Below, piece by piece: positions 1 to 11,309 of a stretch of DNA of 64,000 nucleotides (positions are counted from its first letter, which is position 1; every line of letters begins with the position of its first letter). Below the pieces are notes generated by a model. It did no database searches. It was given only the letters and a program-made list of their open reading frames with translations, and had not been told where the DNA came from. The translations under genes were made by a program, and so were the position numbers. The stretch is taken from contig OZ021729.1 of the NCBI GenBank assembly GCA_963978545.1, positions 6,941,501-7,005,500 on the forward strand, read 5' to 3'. The DNA comes from Linyphia triangularis. Lineage: Eukaryota; Arthropoda; Arachnida; Araneae; Linyphiidae.

Positions 1-810
1 AGCTACAAGCTAAAATTAAGCAATTGTTGCTATCTTGTCTTCATGACACTTGCGTACACTCCTGTTTTGAAAATTTACTGCAAGTCTGTTGTGGTAGACG
101 TCAGAATTAATTTTCGTATGGCGTACGGGATTTTTTTTTGCATGGCACTTAGCAACATCTCTTAAATATTTCAATTTAAGTACTTGCTGCGTATTGTAGA
201 AACAGACATTGATTAAAAACTTATTTTAAAGAATCAAATTAAATATATTTATTGTCACTGACAACATGAAGCAAAAGATTAGAAATTATGCTAATTTATT
301 TGTAACTTTGGCTTCCGTACGGAGACTTTTCTTACTCATTGTATATTATACAATAGACTTCAATATATTGAAGAATTTGACAATTTTTTTCATAGATAAT
401 CCAACATTTCATAATTAAATCCCCAACTCACGAATAGGTTTAGGAACTCTATTTTAAGACAATCAGCAACAAGCTAAAATTAAACAATTGCTGCTATAAT
501 GTCTTCATGATACTTGCATATACTTCATTTTGAAAATTTACTGCAAGTCTGTTGTATTAGACGTCAGAATTAATTTTCATATGGCGTACTGAAACTTTTT
601 TTGGATGGCCCTAAGCAAGATCTCCTGAATATTTCAATTTAAATACTTCCTGCGTTTAGTAAAAACAGACATTGATTACAAACTTATTTTAAAGAATCAA
701 ATTAAACATTACAGTATTTACTGAAGATAAGAAAAATATTAAAATTATGCTAATTTATTTGTAACTTTGTCTTCCGTAAGGAGACTTTTTCTACCCACTG
801 TATATAAATT
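1..810. repeat. Two-copy direct tandem duplication
   Basis: Bases 1-345 reappear at about 466-810 with scattered substitutions and small indels. Shared landmarks are caagctaaaattaa, ctgcaagtctgttgt, gacgtcagaattaattttc and atttgtaactttg. The offset is about 465 bases. No coding potential is seen, and the repeat probably continues left of the window. Confidence 0.85.
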
Positions 811-962
811 AAAAATACACATCTAAGTTAATTTTTTTTAAACATTTAATTGAACACAATTATGTCCAGGATCTAAGCTTCTTCACTTATGGATGCTTAT
901 AGATTTGTTGCACATCTGTAACTTAGCACTGCAAAGTGTTTAATATAATCTCATAAGATTAA

Positions 963-1189
963 CCCCTTGCCTGTGGAACATATTTGAGATAAACGTGCTA
1001 AAGATGGAAACAAAAAATTGGGTAAGTTGAGATTTAACGGAGCAAGGGCAACACGGGGACTATACTGCCAAACTGAGTTCAAGCTTCACGGAATTGAAGC
1101 ACCGATTTTTCTCTTGCCCGAACTAAGGTCGGGCATTCCTAAATTGGCACATTTGCGTTGCCCGAACTGACTGCGTCACAGGCAAGGGG
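963..1189. mobile_element. piggyBac-type MITE with TTAA target duplication
   Basis: The 227-bp element begins CCCCTTGCCTGTG and ends with the exact inverse CACAGGCAAGGGG. TTAA lies on each side (959-962 and 1190-1193). TTAA duplication together with CCC-starting terminal repeats is characteristic of the piggyBac superfamily. There is no ORF, so it is non-autonomous. Confidence 0.8.
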
Positions 1190-1318
1190 TTAAGAATTCC
1201 GACTATAATTTAATTAGTCTACAATAGAAATTGCAATGGAAAATAACTGAGGACAAGGGCTTGAAATAAAATTTCAAAATTTATTTAACACGTAATCAAA
1301 ACTCTTAACTCCAAGGGG

Positions 1319-1497
1319 GCCGACCAAACGGTATAGTTGTTAGCGTGCTAGCTTCTAGACCGCGAGGTTGCGGGTTGAGTCCCGTGTAAGACATGGGTGT
1401 TTGTAAATGTATGTTGGCTTGTCAAATGACGAATGTTTCAGGGCATTATAGCCCTCGTATTGCTGACGGCGCCAGATAATCTGAAAACAACCAACCT
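1319..1497 (+). mobile_element. tRNA-derived SINE (family 1), copy 1
   Basis: The copy has a 5' tRNA-like head with an A-box-like segment (tatagttgttagcgtg). The body contains atgacgaatgtttc and the tail ends ctgaaaacaaccaacc. The B box has lost one base (GGGTTGAGTCC instead of GGTTCGAGTCC), so this copy is probably transcriptionally dead. Confidence 0.85.
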
Positions 1498-1810
1498 AAC
1501 TCCAATGCAGTCTCTGCCTTTTACAAAAAACTTTTCGTCACTAACCAACATATTTTCATAAAGGAACTCTGATCCATCCTCCACTAACCATGGTTCATTT
1601 TATCGTGAAAATATCAGTTAACCAATCAAAATTAAGGAAAATAAATAACCCAACACAAAATATTATTAAACAAACTTTTCATGAAAGAAAATTAAATCTC
1701 AACCTGAAGTTCAGCTGATACAAAAGGTAAACAATAGTTTAAAAAGTGGGATCAATCACAGGTTGGATGGATTGGATTTTATTGTCTCAAGGATAATGCC
1801 TTCACAAGTT

Positions 1811-1990
1811 GGGTTGGTTGTATTCAGATTATCTGGCGCCGCCAGCAACACGAGGGCTATAATGCGCCGAAACATTCGTCATTAGACAAGCCAACATACA
1901 TTTACAAACACCCATGCCAACACGGGACTCGAACCCGCAACCTTACGGTCTAGAAGCTAGCATGCTAACCACTATACCGTTTGGTCGGCC
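1811..1990 (-). mobile_element. tRNA-derived SINE (family 1), copy 2
   Basis: Read on the minus strand this is a full-length copy with intact A- and B-box-like segments and the AACCAACC tail. A near-perfect target duplication flanks it: cttcacaagttggg on the left and cttcacaggttggg on the right. Confidence 0.9.
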
Positions 1991-2108
1991 TTCACAGGTT
2001 GGGATTAACTTGAAGACAAACAATAAATAAATGAAAGAAACTGCACACCTAACAGGGTTCATAAAAACGAAAAAATCTGACGGAATCAATTTGAAATATT
2101 AAGAAATT

Positions 2109-2390
2109 TAGGGTTCTAATATATTCTGTTAACAAAAAACGTAAGACAAGAAAAATAATCATCCTGTAAACGATGCAATCAGATTCAAGTTTTATAATTT
2201 TTTTAACAGCAAGCCTACCGGTGGCCGCGCTTTTAAGTTATAGGATAGTTAAAAATATAACATAAATAATACGCAAGTAATTAAGGTTCTAATATATATT
2301 GTTGACAAAAACGCCAGTTAAGAAAATAATTATGTCTGTAAAGGATGCAGTCAGATTTAAGTACGAATATTTTTTTCAACAGTCAGCCGT
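2109..2390. repeat. Degenerate tandem duplication
   Basis: The segment 2109-2215 is repeated at 2281-2390. Shared landmarks are ggttctaatata, a run resembling gtaaacgatgcaatcagatt, and tttttttmaacag. Divergence is considerable and no gene is seen. Confidence 0.6.
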
Positions 2391-2769
2391 TGTCTGCACC
2401 CGCACGGGAAATGCAAGAAGGGAAACTCAAATATTTCGAATTCCCCGATTTTTCTAGAAGGGTGAAATTCTCTGACATTTCTCTGATTTTCGTCTACTCC
2501 CAGTTCTGTCGCCACCCTGTCAACTAACTCATGAATCCATATCGTGGATAAATGGATTTTAACGGCGTATGCGCACCTGATTACAAAATTTCAAGAAAGG
2601 GAAGGGAGGTTTTCATTGATTTTGAAATTTTGGTATATTCTGTAACAATTTAAAAAAAAAAATCGTAGTGGAGAGAAGAAACGAAAGGTGGCTGGTTGGT
2701 TAGTTTATTTAGTCGCCTAATAATGCCGTTTAATCGACCTGTGGCGAGTAGATATTTTCACATCTATTC

Positions 2770-5282
2770 AATGGCAAAAATAAGTAGTTATTATTTTCAA
2801 TACCCAGTTCCTTCACTACTGAATTATTTTTTACAAATTATGCGAAACTTAATAAATCACTCTTACACGTCTGATATTGTGTGGCAGTTAACCTACTTTT
2901 ACGCTATTTAAAAAAGTTTGTTTTTATTTCTGTAAATATAAGTTCCGTATACTGGGCACTTACGGAAATGCATAATGTATTATCTTAAACTTTAAACTAT
3001 TACCTAAAATTATTAGCACATAGTTATTAATCTTATTTGCAATAATACAGCTTAGCAAGGTAAATAGTACATTATATAGTGTAAAACTCGTTAGAAAGAT
3101 GAACTGAATAATAACATAAAGTAATTAATCTCTTAAAAAAATAAACAAATATTCCATAAATATTCCAGGAATTTATTATACATCTATAGCAGATTTTTTA
3201 AGAAATATTTTAAGAAAAAAAATTAGAAAGAATACATAAGAAAATGTGTGTTTTCTCACAAATTTGGAAATTGAGTATTAAAAAATAATGTAATTTTTAC
3301 CATTACAAACTGAAACTTTCAAACAATTATTTGATACTTTGAACAAGATATCAGTGTTTCAAAATAATTTTAAATCTGCTTTCTATTTATTAATACCTTG
3401 TGCATGACTTCAGCGGATAACTTGAGATTGTTATCCATGAAACTTTTCCAATGTGTTGAATCGAAAATTTCGGTTTCGTGACAGGAGATAAAATTGCGAA
3501 CACCGGTCATCAGGAGATGGTCATGATGAGCGTCTGCAAAAACCAGGATGTCGCACATACTCTCCACAGATAGAGAGGCCATTGAAGATGTCCTACACCA
3601 GCTCTCTAAAGATACGATGTTGTACTTATCCGCTGCCTTGTACAACTTTAAGGCATCTTCAAGGGACAGATCATCCTTTATATCATCAAAATTTATGAAT
3701 GTCAACATTCTTTTTAGAGTGATCGGGTCTACATCGTCAATTTCAACAACACCAGAAACCTTTTCCTTCGTGTCATTTTCTAACATTGCTCTAAATACTG
3801 GAGATCTGGCACAAAGAACAAGCTTGCTGGCGGGAAATGTCTCACCACCAGCACTGAGTACGACATCACTGAATTTTCCAGATGCACAAAGATTTTGTAC
3901 ACTGATGCACCAGTCGCCCGTTTTGCCCAATTTCGTCGATCCAGAAGCAAAAGGCGCAAAGCTTTCATCCCATGTATACATTCCATCTTTGTAGGAGAAG
4001 ACGAAGTCACACTGAAGAAGTAATGTATCCTTCTGGTTTAAGTATTTGCCCTGGGTCAGGTTGCTGGTTTTGAGAAACAGGGGGAAGTGCCAGACATCAT
4101 TAAATCCCAAGTTGAATAAATGAGTGCTCTCTTTGGAATCACGATACTCTTTTTCAACAGCGTCAACGGTTATTTTGCATTTTACGAAAAGTCGTTCTTG
4201 TTTTTTATCTAATAGTGCTTTACCAGTTTGTTGTATTTCGATCGGAACACAAACATTATTTGTGATTTCACTAAAATTTAATGTCACCTTCAAACCAGGT
4301 GAATCTTTCAACACTTCACTGAAGGATTTTTCCACACTTTCTCTGCATTTGCTAATATTCTGTATGGACCATGTGATAGACCTTTGCTGCACTTGAATAC
4401 CAGTCCGAGAAACACAAGTTTTTTTCAAAAAACTTGAAGAGCATTCTATTTTGTTGTTCGCAGTCGATTGCTCATTATTTGAATCTAAGGGTCGAATCTG
4501 ACAACGGAGTGATAAAATATCTTGAGGTAAGTAGAGGTACTTCTTTGCATATATTTCAGTCAAAGAACTGAACTTATTCCAACCCCAACATTTACCTTTA
4601 ACCTGGTGGACGGCTTCTCTCGTTATTTCCATAGTAGAATCAGTTGAGTCAAGCGTGATAGAGAAATTGGGGTTTTAATGTTTCACTTCTGCATCTGTCA
4701 CACACAAAAATAACGACAAAGAATCTTCATCCTCTTTACCTCTTGGATATAAACGCAAATACCATTCAATTTCTTCCCACGTGTCACCCACGAACAATGG
4801 ACTCTCCAATGATTCTCCAGTCTCATGGGGAAGCATGCTGAAATTTTCAATCTTCCATATGAAAGTAAATTCTTTTTTATCCTCCGACATTGTTTACAAA
4901 ACAGCCCACAATTCACAAATTAGATATTTCACAAGATGCTACTGCAGCGTATTTACAATCCAAGAAACCTTCGCTATTTAATCAGTGTAAAAGAGCTAAC
5001 ACTGAACAGTTCTGAATACTTGCAATCGACCTTCACAGCTATACTGTTATGATATACCAAGTATAAGAAATGTCTTATCTTTGCTTATTCTCTCTGATTC
5101 GAAACCTAACTCAGTTCTTTTCAGTTCAAGATAGACTTCAATATATCTTGCCTCCTTGTGATGTAATTTGAGTTGAGAGTTATTTGCATGATAAGAAATA
5201 TTTGTACTGGAGGACGTATAACATGACCTTGGCATACTTCTTTCCGGAAATTCCCTTCTCATAATTTTTCTTTACATTACTG
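2770..5282. repeat. Left copy of a ~2.5-kb segmental duplication
   Basis: This block matches about 12200-14755 in the same orientation. The match covers a TDPOZ-like ORF, about 390 bases beyond its start codon and about 600 bases beyond its stop. Noncoding flanks match as well (for example the region with catgataagaaatatttgt). The copy therefore arose by DNA duplication rather than retrotransposition of the ORF alone. The two blocks start about 9.5 kb apart. Confidence 0.8.
3370..4890 (-). pseudogene. TDPOZ-like (MATH-MATH-BTB) gene copy with one nonsense codon
   Basis: This is a single-exon ORF of 507 codons, the same length as the intact copy at 12839-14359. The frame is kept throughout, but codon 72 is TAA where the intact copy has TTA (Leu), so translation from the first ATG would stop after 71 residues. 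The rest is open: MATH-like regions (about 5-135 and 165-315), a BTB/POZ domain from about 334, and a BACK-like tail ending NRKQI. An in-frame ATG at codon 87 (4632) could give a 420-residue protein with a truncated first MATH domain. MATH-BTB proteins are known as substrate adaptors for cullin-3 ubiquitin ligases; that role here is family inference. The otherwise open frame suggests recent inactivation, a polymorphic stop or a sequencing error. Confidence 0.85.
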
Positions 5283-5425
5283 TACATTTAATTTGCTTAT
5301 ATTATATTTGTCTGTCTGATTTCGTTTTCAAAGTGTTTAAGGACAGTCACATTAGTTAAGCATGTTATGCATTTGAAAATGAACTAAAAGCATATGCTAA
5401 CTCAATAAAGAACCATAAAGTAATA

Positions 5426-5956
5426 CAAGGTGAGACCGAAAAGTAAGGTGACTGATGTCATAATAATCACTGTATTATATATTTGCAGATAAGTACATCA
5501 CTGTCCTTCAAAGTAGTTCCCGTCGTCTACAATACACTTCTGACAACGTTCATACAAGTTCTTGAAACTTCTGAAAAAGTCCTCCTTTGAGACTGTCTTA
5601 AGTTCCTTGGTAACAGCAGCTTGAATGCCTGAGATGCTTGAGGAGGGTGTGTATTACACCCTCTTTATTCCCCTGATCTAGCGCCAGCAGATTTTTTCCT
5701 CTTTCCACAACTGAAATTGGCACTGAAGGGAAACCGATTTTCAAGCATCTCAGACATTCAAGCTGCTGTTACCAAGAAACTTAAGGCAGTCTCAAAGGAG
5801 GACTTTTTCAGAAGTTTCAAGAACTTGTATGAACGTTGTCAGACGTGTATTGTAGACGACGGGAACTACTTTGAAGGACAGTGATGTACTTATCTGCAAA
5901 TATATAATACAGGGATTATTATGACATCAGTCACCTTACTTTTCGGTCTCACCTTG
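5426..5956. mobile_element. Mariner fold-back element made of two 3' ends
   Basis: Both ends carry the same terminal sequence in inverse orientation (CAAGGTGAGACCGAAAAGTA) and TA lies on each side (5424-5425 and 5957-5958). The inverse arms are about 210 bases each. They both encode the C-terminal end of a mariner transposase running outward. The single-copy centre (about 5641-5740) contains the YSPDLAPADF region. The element cannot be autonomous. Confidence 0.85.
5657..5884 (+). pseudogene. C-terminal fragment of a mariner transposase
   Basis: The frame from CAC at 5657 to TGA at 5882-5884 gives 75 residues. They contain HPLYSPDLAPADFFLFP, the region around the last catalytic Asp of D,D34D mariner transposases, and end in a typical tail with DDGNYFEGQ. 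The N-terminal DNA-binding domain and the first two catalytic Asp residues are absent, replaced upstream by an inverted copy of the tail. It is a relic. Confidence 0.85.
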
Positions 5957-6261
5957 TATTGAGTGTACCCAAGTGTCAAAAAATTTGTATAATCGCAGGT
6001 GAAAATAATACCTCCGGATTTTGGTTAAGTATACCGGAAATTTTTCAAATTATTAGTTAAATTTTTTTGTAATTCGCAAATTATACATATTTTAAAACAA
6101 AAAGTTATTTAGTATTTTGCAGAAAGAAATACTCTGATAAATCCCATTTTGCTTTAATTTAATAAGTTCAATGCTTACTTGATTTTTGATATTTGTTTGC
6201 TTGCAAGATTAAGAATATTTAAATTTTGATTATAATTGTTTCGTTTTGTATCTGTAAGATG

Positions 6262-6645
6262 CCTTTTTACTTTCAATTACCCATATGCATACATAGGGTA
6301 ATGAGAGTACGGTATTCGGTCAAAAAAAAAAATCTTTTAAATTTTTTGCATTTCTCCACGATTTAGAACATTCTGATTTTAAGAAAATGATCTAAAAAAA
6401 ATGCCTGTCTGTGTGTACGAGGTCAGCTAAACTCCCGAACAATTTGACCTACGATGTTCAAATTTGGTGCGCTGGTTGGTGAGGGCACAGGGAACTACCA
6501 ATAAGGTTTTCGGTTTTCTTAAGACCCATACAAGAATTATCTCTAAAATCATCACCAAATTGGCAATTTTTTAAAAAAAATGTCCACGTCAGTATTATAG
6601 TGTAATTGAAAATGTTGCGATTTTCCACACTCCTACTCTTCTAGA
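6262..6645 (+). repeat. Interspersed repeat R3, internally deleted copy
   Basis: It starts in tttcaattacccat and includes cattcggtca-like and ctcccgaacaaattgacc-like segments that recur at 6650, 8895, 11310 and 15555. It ends in tattatagtgtaattgaaaa followed by a gcgatkttccacac-like stretch. The middle third of the longer copies is missing. The class is unknown. Confidence 0.7.
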
Positions 6646-6649
6646 TAAA

Positions 6650-8065
6650 TTACTCTCAGTTACTTATATGTATGTATACATAGGATAAAGAAAGTATAGC
6701 ATTCTGTAAAAAAAAATCAATGTATGTCCGTGTGTGTCTGTGGTCAGCATAACTCCCGAATAAATTGACCTACGTTGTTCAAATTTGGTGTGAGGTTTGG
6801 TGATAATGCAAGGGCCTACCATTAATGTTTTCGTCAAAATCAAGCATGCGCATAAGGTAGCTGCCATTAAAAAAATCATGTTTTTCAGTAATTGCTTAAA
6901 AATGGATATAACGATTTTGTTCAAAATCGCTGTGGTAATGCCTCTGAAGGTGTTCTAAACAGTCCCATCTCCGAAATTCTCGTAAAAATTCTTTAACGGC
7001 GTAAAAAGTTGAAAAACAAATGCCTTTAGCACAGAGTTCTATTTCCTTGAGCATATCTCATCAACGATCATTTTTTCTCCTCCCCTCAATTTTACTTATA
7101 AGAAAGAATAATGTAAGAATTATTGAAAAGTATATATCCAAAATCCTCTATTCAGCTAATTTTTTTTTTTTTTTTTAATTTTTTTTTTTTAAAAAGACCC
7201 ATATAAGAATTAGTTTAAAAATTATCGCCAAACTGGTTATTTTTTTCTAAATGAATGATGAAAATATAAAAGCGGTAAATGAAACAAATTGACATCAGTA
7301 CAGCGGCGGCTCGTGCACTACAGTCAGTACAACAGGGCTGCATTTAAATTTATTAGTTGAAAACTAAAATGATTTATTTTACAATTTTCTAAAACAAAGA
7401 TCCATTTCTACGATAAATGAAAAAAAATTCAAAAAAACGGCAATCTTCTAGCCTGAATAATTCACGACACCCCACCCCCGCTTCCAATCAAAGTGATCTT
7501 CCTCCGAACACAGCAGCCGTGTTTCCTGAAACGTGTTTCGGGCAGCCATGTTGCCATCGTAACCAATGAAAAGCAATTAGTAGCCTTCTCTCTACGTATT
7601 GTAATAGCGGTGCTACCGATCGAGTATTATTTCTAACTTCGGCTGCCCTTGAGAATTCGATGAGCTGATTGGCTCAGCATATGGGAATCTGCTTGGGTGG
7701 GGTGAGTGTGTTACCGAAACGACGCCATTTTATGACGACATCATTGACTGATTCGCAAGTTTAAAAGAAAGGAGGATTGATTTTGTTTTCCAAAAGTAAG
7801 TTAGTGTTTTCTTTCTCAAAATTAATCATTTTATAAAAATTGAAAGGAAACTTCGATTTGAGTTTGAGTATTAATGATTATTAAGATTAAAGACTTAGCG
7901 TTCATGAATGATTGTAAAAAGTGTGTGGTGTGGAAGGGGGGGGGGGAGGAGGGGAGGGGGGACTCATGTTTCCGGCTGCACTAGCATTTTCTATCACGGA
8001 CCGCCACTGATGCATCAGTATTATAGTGTAATTGAAAGTTGTGCGATGTTCCACACCCCTAGTTT
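6650..8065 (+). repeat. Interspersed repeat R3 interrupted by a hAT-like element
   Basis: Bases 6650-7300 and 8010-8065 together form one R3 copy that matches 15555-16345. The join falls in the shared segment acatcagta..atatagtgtaattg. The intervening 7301-8009 is a separate TIR element. No long ORF is seen. Confidence 0.75.
7301..8009. mobile_element. hAT-type non-autonomous element in R3
   Basis: It begins CAGCGGCGGCTCGTG and ends CACGGACCGCCACTG, imperfect inverse termini of the CAGTGGCGG class seen in hAT elements. catcagta (7293-7300) recurs at 8013-8020, three bases beyond the right terminus, which fits an 8-bp duplication with a small edge change. It contains a G-rich run near 7937. 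No transposase ORF is seen. Confidence 0.7.
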
Positions 8066-8357
8066 CTTTTAGTTTTACCGACATGAAATTAAAAGTTAGA
8101 GAAATTAAATTTAATGTAAAATATAGTTGGTGGATATAAAAGATTCCTAAAAATGAGGTTGTCTATAATGTTGTCTGAATTAAGTGCGTTTTGAGAATGG
8201 TTTAACTACTATAATTTGTTTAAAAATTATCTTCAACATCCTACCTTTATTGTCCCTGACATAATGTATGTTGAAAATATCTACAGCGTGTCCCCGTATA
8301 ACCTGGCGTACCTTTATTTTCGACACTGTGGTCCTAGATGCATAGTCCTAATTTAAG

Positions 8358-8542
8358 GCCGACCAAACGGTGTAGTGGTTAGCGTGCTAGCATCTAGACT
8401 AGCATCTAGTTGCGGGTTCCGAGTCCCGTGTCAGGCATGGGTGTTTGTAAATGTATGTTGGCTTGTCTAATGACGAAAGTTTCGGCGCATTATAGCCCTC
8501 GTGTTGCTGACGGCGCCAGATAATCTGAAAACAACCAACCAA
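8358..8542 (+). mobile_element. tRNA-derived SINE (family 1), copy 3
   Basis: Full-length copy with a perfect 11-bp target duplication, cctaatttaag, at 8347-8357 and 8543-8553. The tRNA head has a local duplication (ctagcatctagactagcatctag broken into two parts), and the B box reads gggttccgagtcc with an extra base. Confidence 0.92.
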
Positions 8543-8894
8543 CCTAATTTAAGAACTGTTTTAAATCGTTAAACTATTTTTACGGAATAGATTTTAAGTT
8601 ACCAAGGGATTGGTCTAAAAATTACGGATTTTAAATTTTTATACTGTCCCCAGTTTCCCCAACTCATATTTAGAAAAATGTTGTCCGTGAAAAAATATTT
8701 CAAATACAAAAAAATTAAAATTTGTCCGACCAATAGCTAGGATATTATTGGAGTTTAAAATTTTAACGCTATTTGTGGAGCCCTTACATGAATTGAAATG
8801 AGAAAATATCGTCTTATCGGAATAACAACGAGCTTCTAGACTAGGTTAAATTATGGCAAACAAGTTGGTGTTTTATTAGAAACTGCTTTGAAAC

Positions 8895-9610
8895 AAGGGG
8901 TGTGGAACATCGCACAACTTTCAATTACACTATAATACTGACAAGGATTTGTGTCATTTACCGTTTGTATGTTTTTATCCTTCATTTAGAATAAATGGCT
9001 AGTTTGGCGATATTTTTTGCAATAATTCTTGAATGGGTCTAAAATAAAAAAAAAAATTAAAAAAAAAAAAAATCTCCAAAATGGTGATTTTGGCGATATA
9101 CCTTTAGATGATCCTTATATTATCCTTTATTGTAAACGAGACTGAGAGGTGAAGAAAAAACGATCGTTGATGAGGTATGCTTGAGGAAAGAGAACTCTGT
9201 GTTGAAGGCATTCATTTTCCCACTTTTTACGCCGTTAAAACATTTTTACGAGAATTTCAGAAATGGGGATGTTTAGAACACCTTAAGAGGCATTACCACA
9301 GCGATTTTTATCAAAATCATTAGAGCGTTTTTTAGCAATCATTGAAAAACATGATTTTTTCAATGGCAGCTACCTTATGCACATGCGCGATTTTGACGAA
9401 ATCCTTAATGGTATGGTCCCATGGCTGCCACTAACCCTTATACCAAATTTGAAAATCGTATGTCAATTTGTTCGGGAGTTATGCTGACCACAGACACACA
9501 CACATACATTTTTTCTAGATCACTTTTTTGAAATCAGAATGTTCCAAAACTTGGTGAACGTTTTTTGACCGAATACCATAATTGTGATTTTTTCAATTGG
9601 GATTATGCAT
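8895..9610 (-). repeat. Interspersed repeat R3, inverted copy
   Basis: This is the inverse of 6650-7220 and 15555-16345. It starts ggggtgtggaacatcgcaca and contains the gttcgggagttatgctgacc stretch near 9470. Poly(A)-rich stretches lie near 9048-9072. No coding frame survives. Confidence 0.7.
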
Positions 9611-10065
9611 TTATGACCAACCCAACGGTGTCGAAAATAAATTTCGGCCAGGTTATCCGGGAGCACCCTGTTTACTATACTTAAGATATTAAAAGGTGAC
9701 ACCTTCAGTTTTATTAAACCTCGTGAGGTACTTCACATGAAGTTGCTCAATTTGTTACGGTGTTTTTTATAGCATAAAAATATAATTTTTCTTTTTAATT
9801 AATTTAATTTTAGAGGTGACTATTTATATGAATTGTTTGGAAGAAAAAATTAGGCGATTGCACCCCTTCCCCCCATTTTTTCACCCAATTGCCGCTTTAA
9901 ATTGACAATAATAGTCACCGCACACCCTTGACAGACATCTAAATCGACCCCTGGGTTAATGTTAGCGAATAGTAGTAAATCTTAATACTTATTTAATTTA
10001 GAAAATTCGATTCTCTTGCAGAATTGTTAAAATTGTGTGGATGTTTTTAAAAAAGAACTCAATTA

Positions 10066-10314
10066 CTATACTAAACTCCAACTTAACTTTACATCAATTA
10101 GACGGTAGATCTTCACCGTGCTCGTAGGAAATTTATCTATTTTAGCAGAGTGAAGGCATCATGTTCGCCAAACAGTATAGCCTTTTCTTCTATACAGGGT
10201 CGCTGGACTGAGCTTCCCAGAGTGCCTTCACTCAGCCAAAATGAGGAATTTCCGGTGAGCACGGTGAAGATCTACCGTCAAAGTGATGTTAAGCTAAGGT
10301 GGAGTTTAGTATAG
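10066..10314. mobile_element. ~250-bp long-TIR MITE (family G), copy 1
   Basis: The left arm from ctatactaaactccaactt pairs with the right arm ending ggagtttagtatag. The inverse homology runs about 100 bases and includes agatcttcaccgtgctc and its inverse. Two other copies lie at 28527-28770 and 58402-58647. No superfamily is assigned because no target duplication is obvious. Confidence 0.75.
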
Positions 10315-10713
10315 TCAACGACTTTTTATTAAAAGAAAAGAAAACCTCACAGAATCTCCTCTAAGCACAGAATAGCTTTATTTCGAATATAGCACATAAG
10401 AGAAGTCATTCTGTATCGTGCTGCCATCTACAGTTGAAATTGAGTACTTGTAAACGTGAATTGTTTTGAGTTAAATCTGAAATTTTATTAAAACATTTCA
10501 AAATTTTCGTTATTTTAATAATTCTAATTTAAAAAATGATTATAAATATAAAAATTAAAATTCCATAAACCAAATTTTTATAAGTCCTATTTAAATTATT
10601 CACGAAGCGGGAAGATAAATCCGTGAAATATTTTTCTGTAAATATTTCAAAAACTATCTACTTTTATGATCCAATGAACACATATTCTTTTTCGAGTTTT
10701 CAATTGGCATGGT

Positions 10714-10893
10714 GCCGACCAAACGATATAGTGGTTAGCGTGCTAGCTTCTAGACAGCGAGGTTGCGGGTTCGAGTCCCGTGTTGGCATGTGAGTTTGTA
10801 AATGTACGTTGGCTTGTCTAATGACGAATGTTTCGGCGCATTATAGCCCTCGTGTTGCTGACGGCGCCAGATAATCTGAAAACAACCAACCAA
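10714..10893 (+). mobile_element. tRNA-derived SINE (family 1), copy 4
   Basis: Full-length copy with intact A-box-like (tagtggttagcg) and B-box (GGTTCGAGTCC) promoter elements. A perfect 14-bp target duplication, tcaattggcatggt, lies at 10700-10713 and 10894-10907. It is one of the youngest-looking copies here. Confidence 0.93.
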
Positions 10894-11309
10894 TCAATTG
10901 GCATGGTTAGAAAGCCATTTTGCTTAACCACAGTTCTGCTCAAAGTCGATTTAATAGTTCACTTGATTCGAGTTATTTTATTCAAGAGTACTCATAGTAA
11001 TTTAGATTTTAAAGTGTTTCCTAATATTAAATTCTGGCCCACGTTTATTGAAATATTATTTTTTTTTTTAAATGTTTAAAGACAAAAAGGAAGATGATGG
11101 GGTGGGTTATTGAATTCCACTTAATTGTAGACATATTGCGAGGGCATGCACATCTATAAATATGTATAAGAAAATCAATCAATCAGGTGATCAGTGGGGA
11201 ATGGTGCGTGGGTCAAGTTTCCGTTACTTTTTTGAATCTTGGTCCCCCTCTTATATGCGTGATAATATTGTTTTGATATGGAATTTTTGTAAAATAATAA
11301 AAACTAAGG

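Larger units (their letters stand above)
8284..9670. mobile_element. TIR DNA element carrying nested SINE and R3 copies
   Basis: The left end (cagcgtgtccccgtataacc, then ttattttcgacac) is matched inversely by the right end (gtgtcgaaaataa, then ggttatccgggagcaccctg). The interior holds SINE copy 3 and an inverted R3 copy, so the original element was only a few hundred bases. The flanks are TA on the left and TT on the right, compatible with a mutated TA duplication. Confidence 0.65.

Noticed and set aside
3548..3994. 148-codon plus-strand ORF overlapping the left TDPOZ copy
   Set aside because: It is antisense to the BTB-encoding region and its counterpart at 13086-13463 follows from paralogue identity; no independent domain is seen.
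10714..10790. Candidate tRNA gene
   Set aside because: A and B boxes and a partial acceptor stem are present, but the sequence continues into the SINE body and recurs nine times with target duplications.
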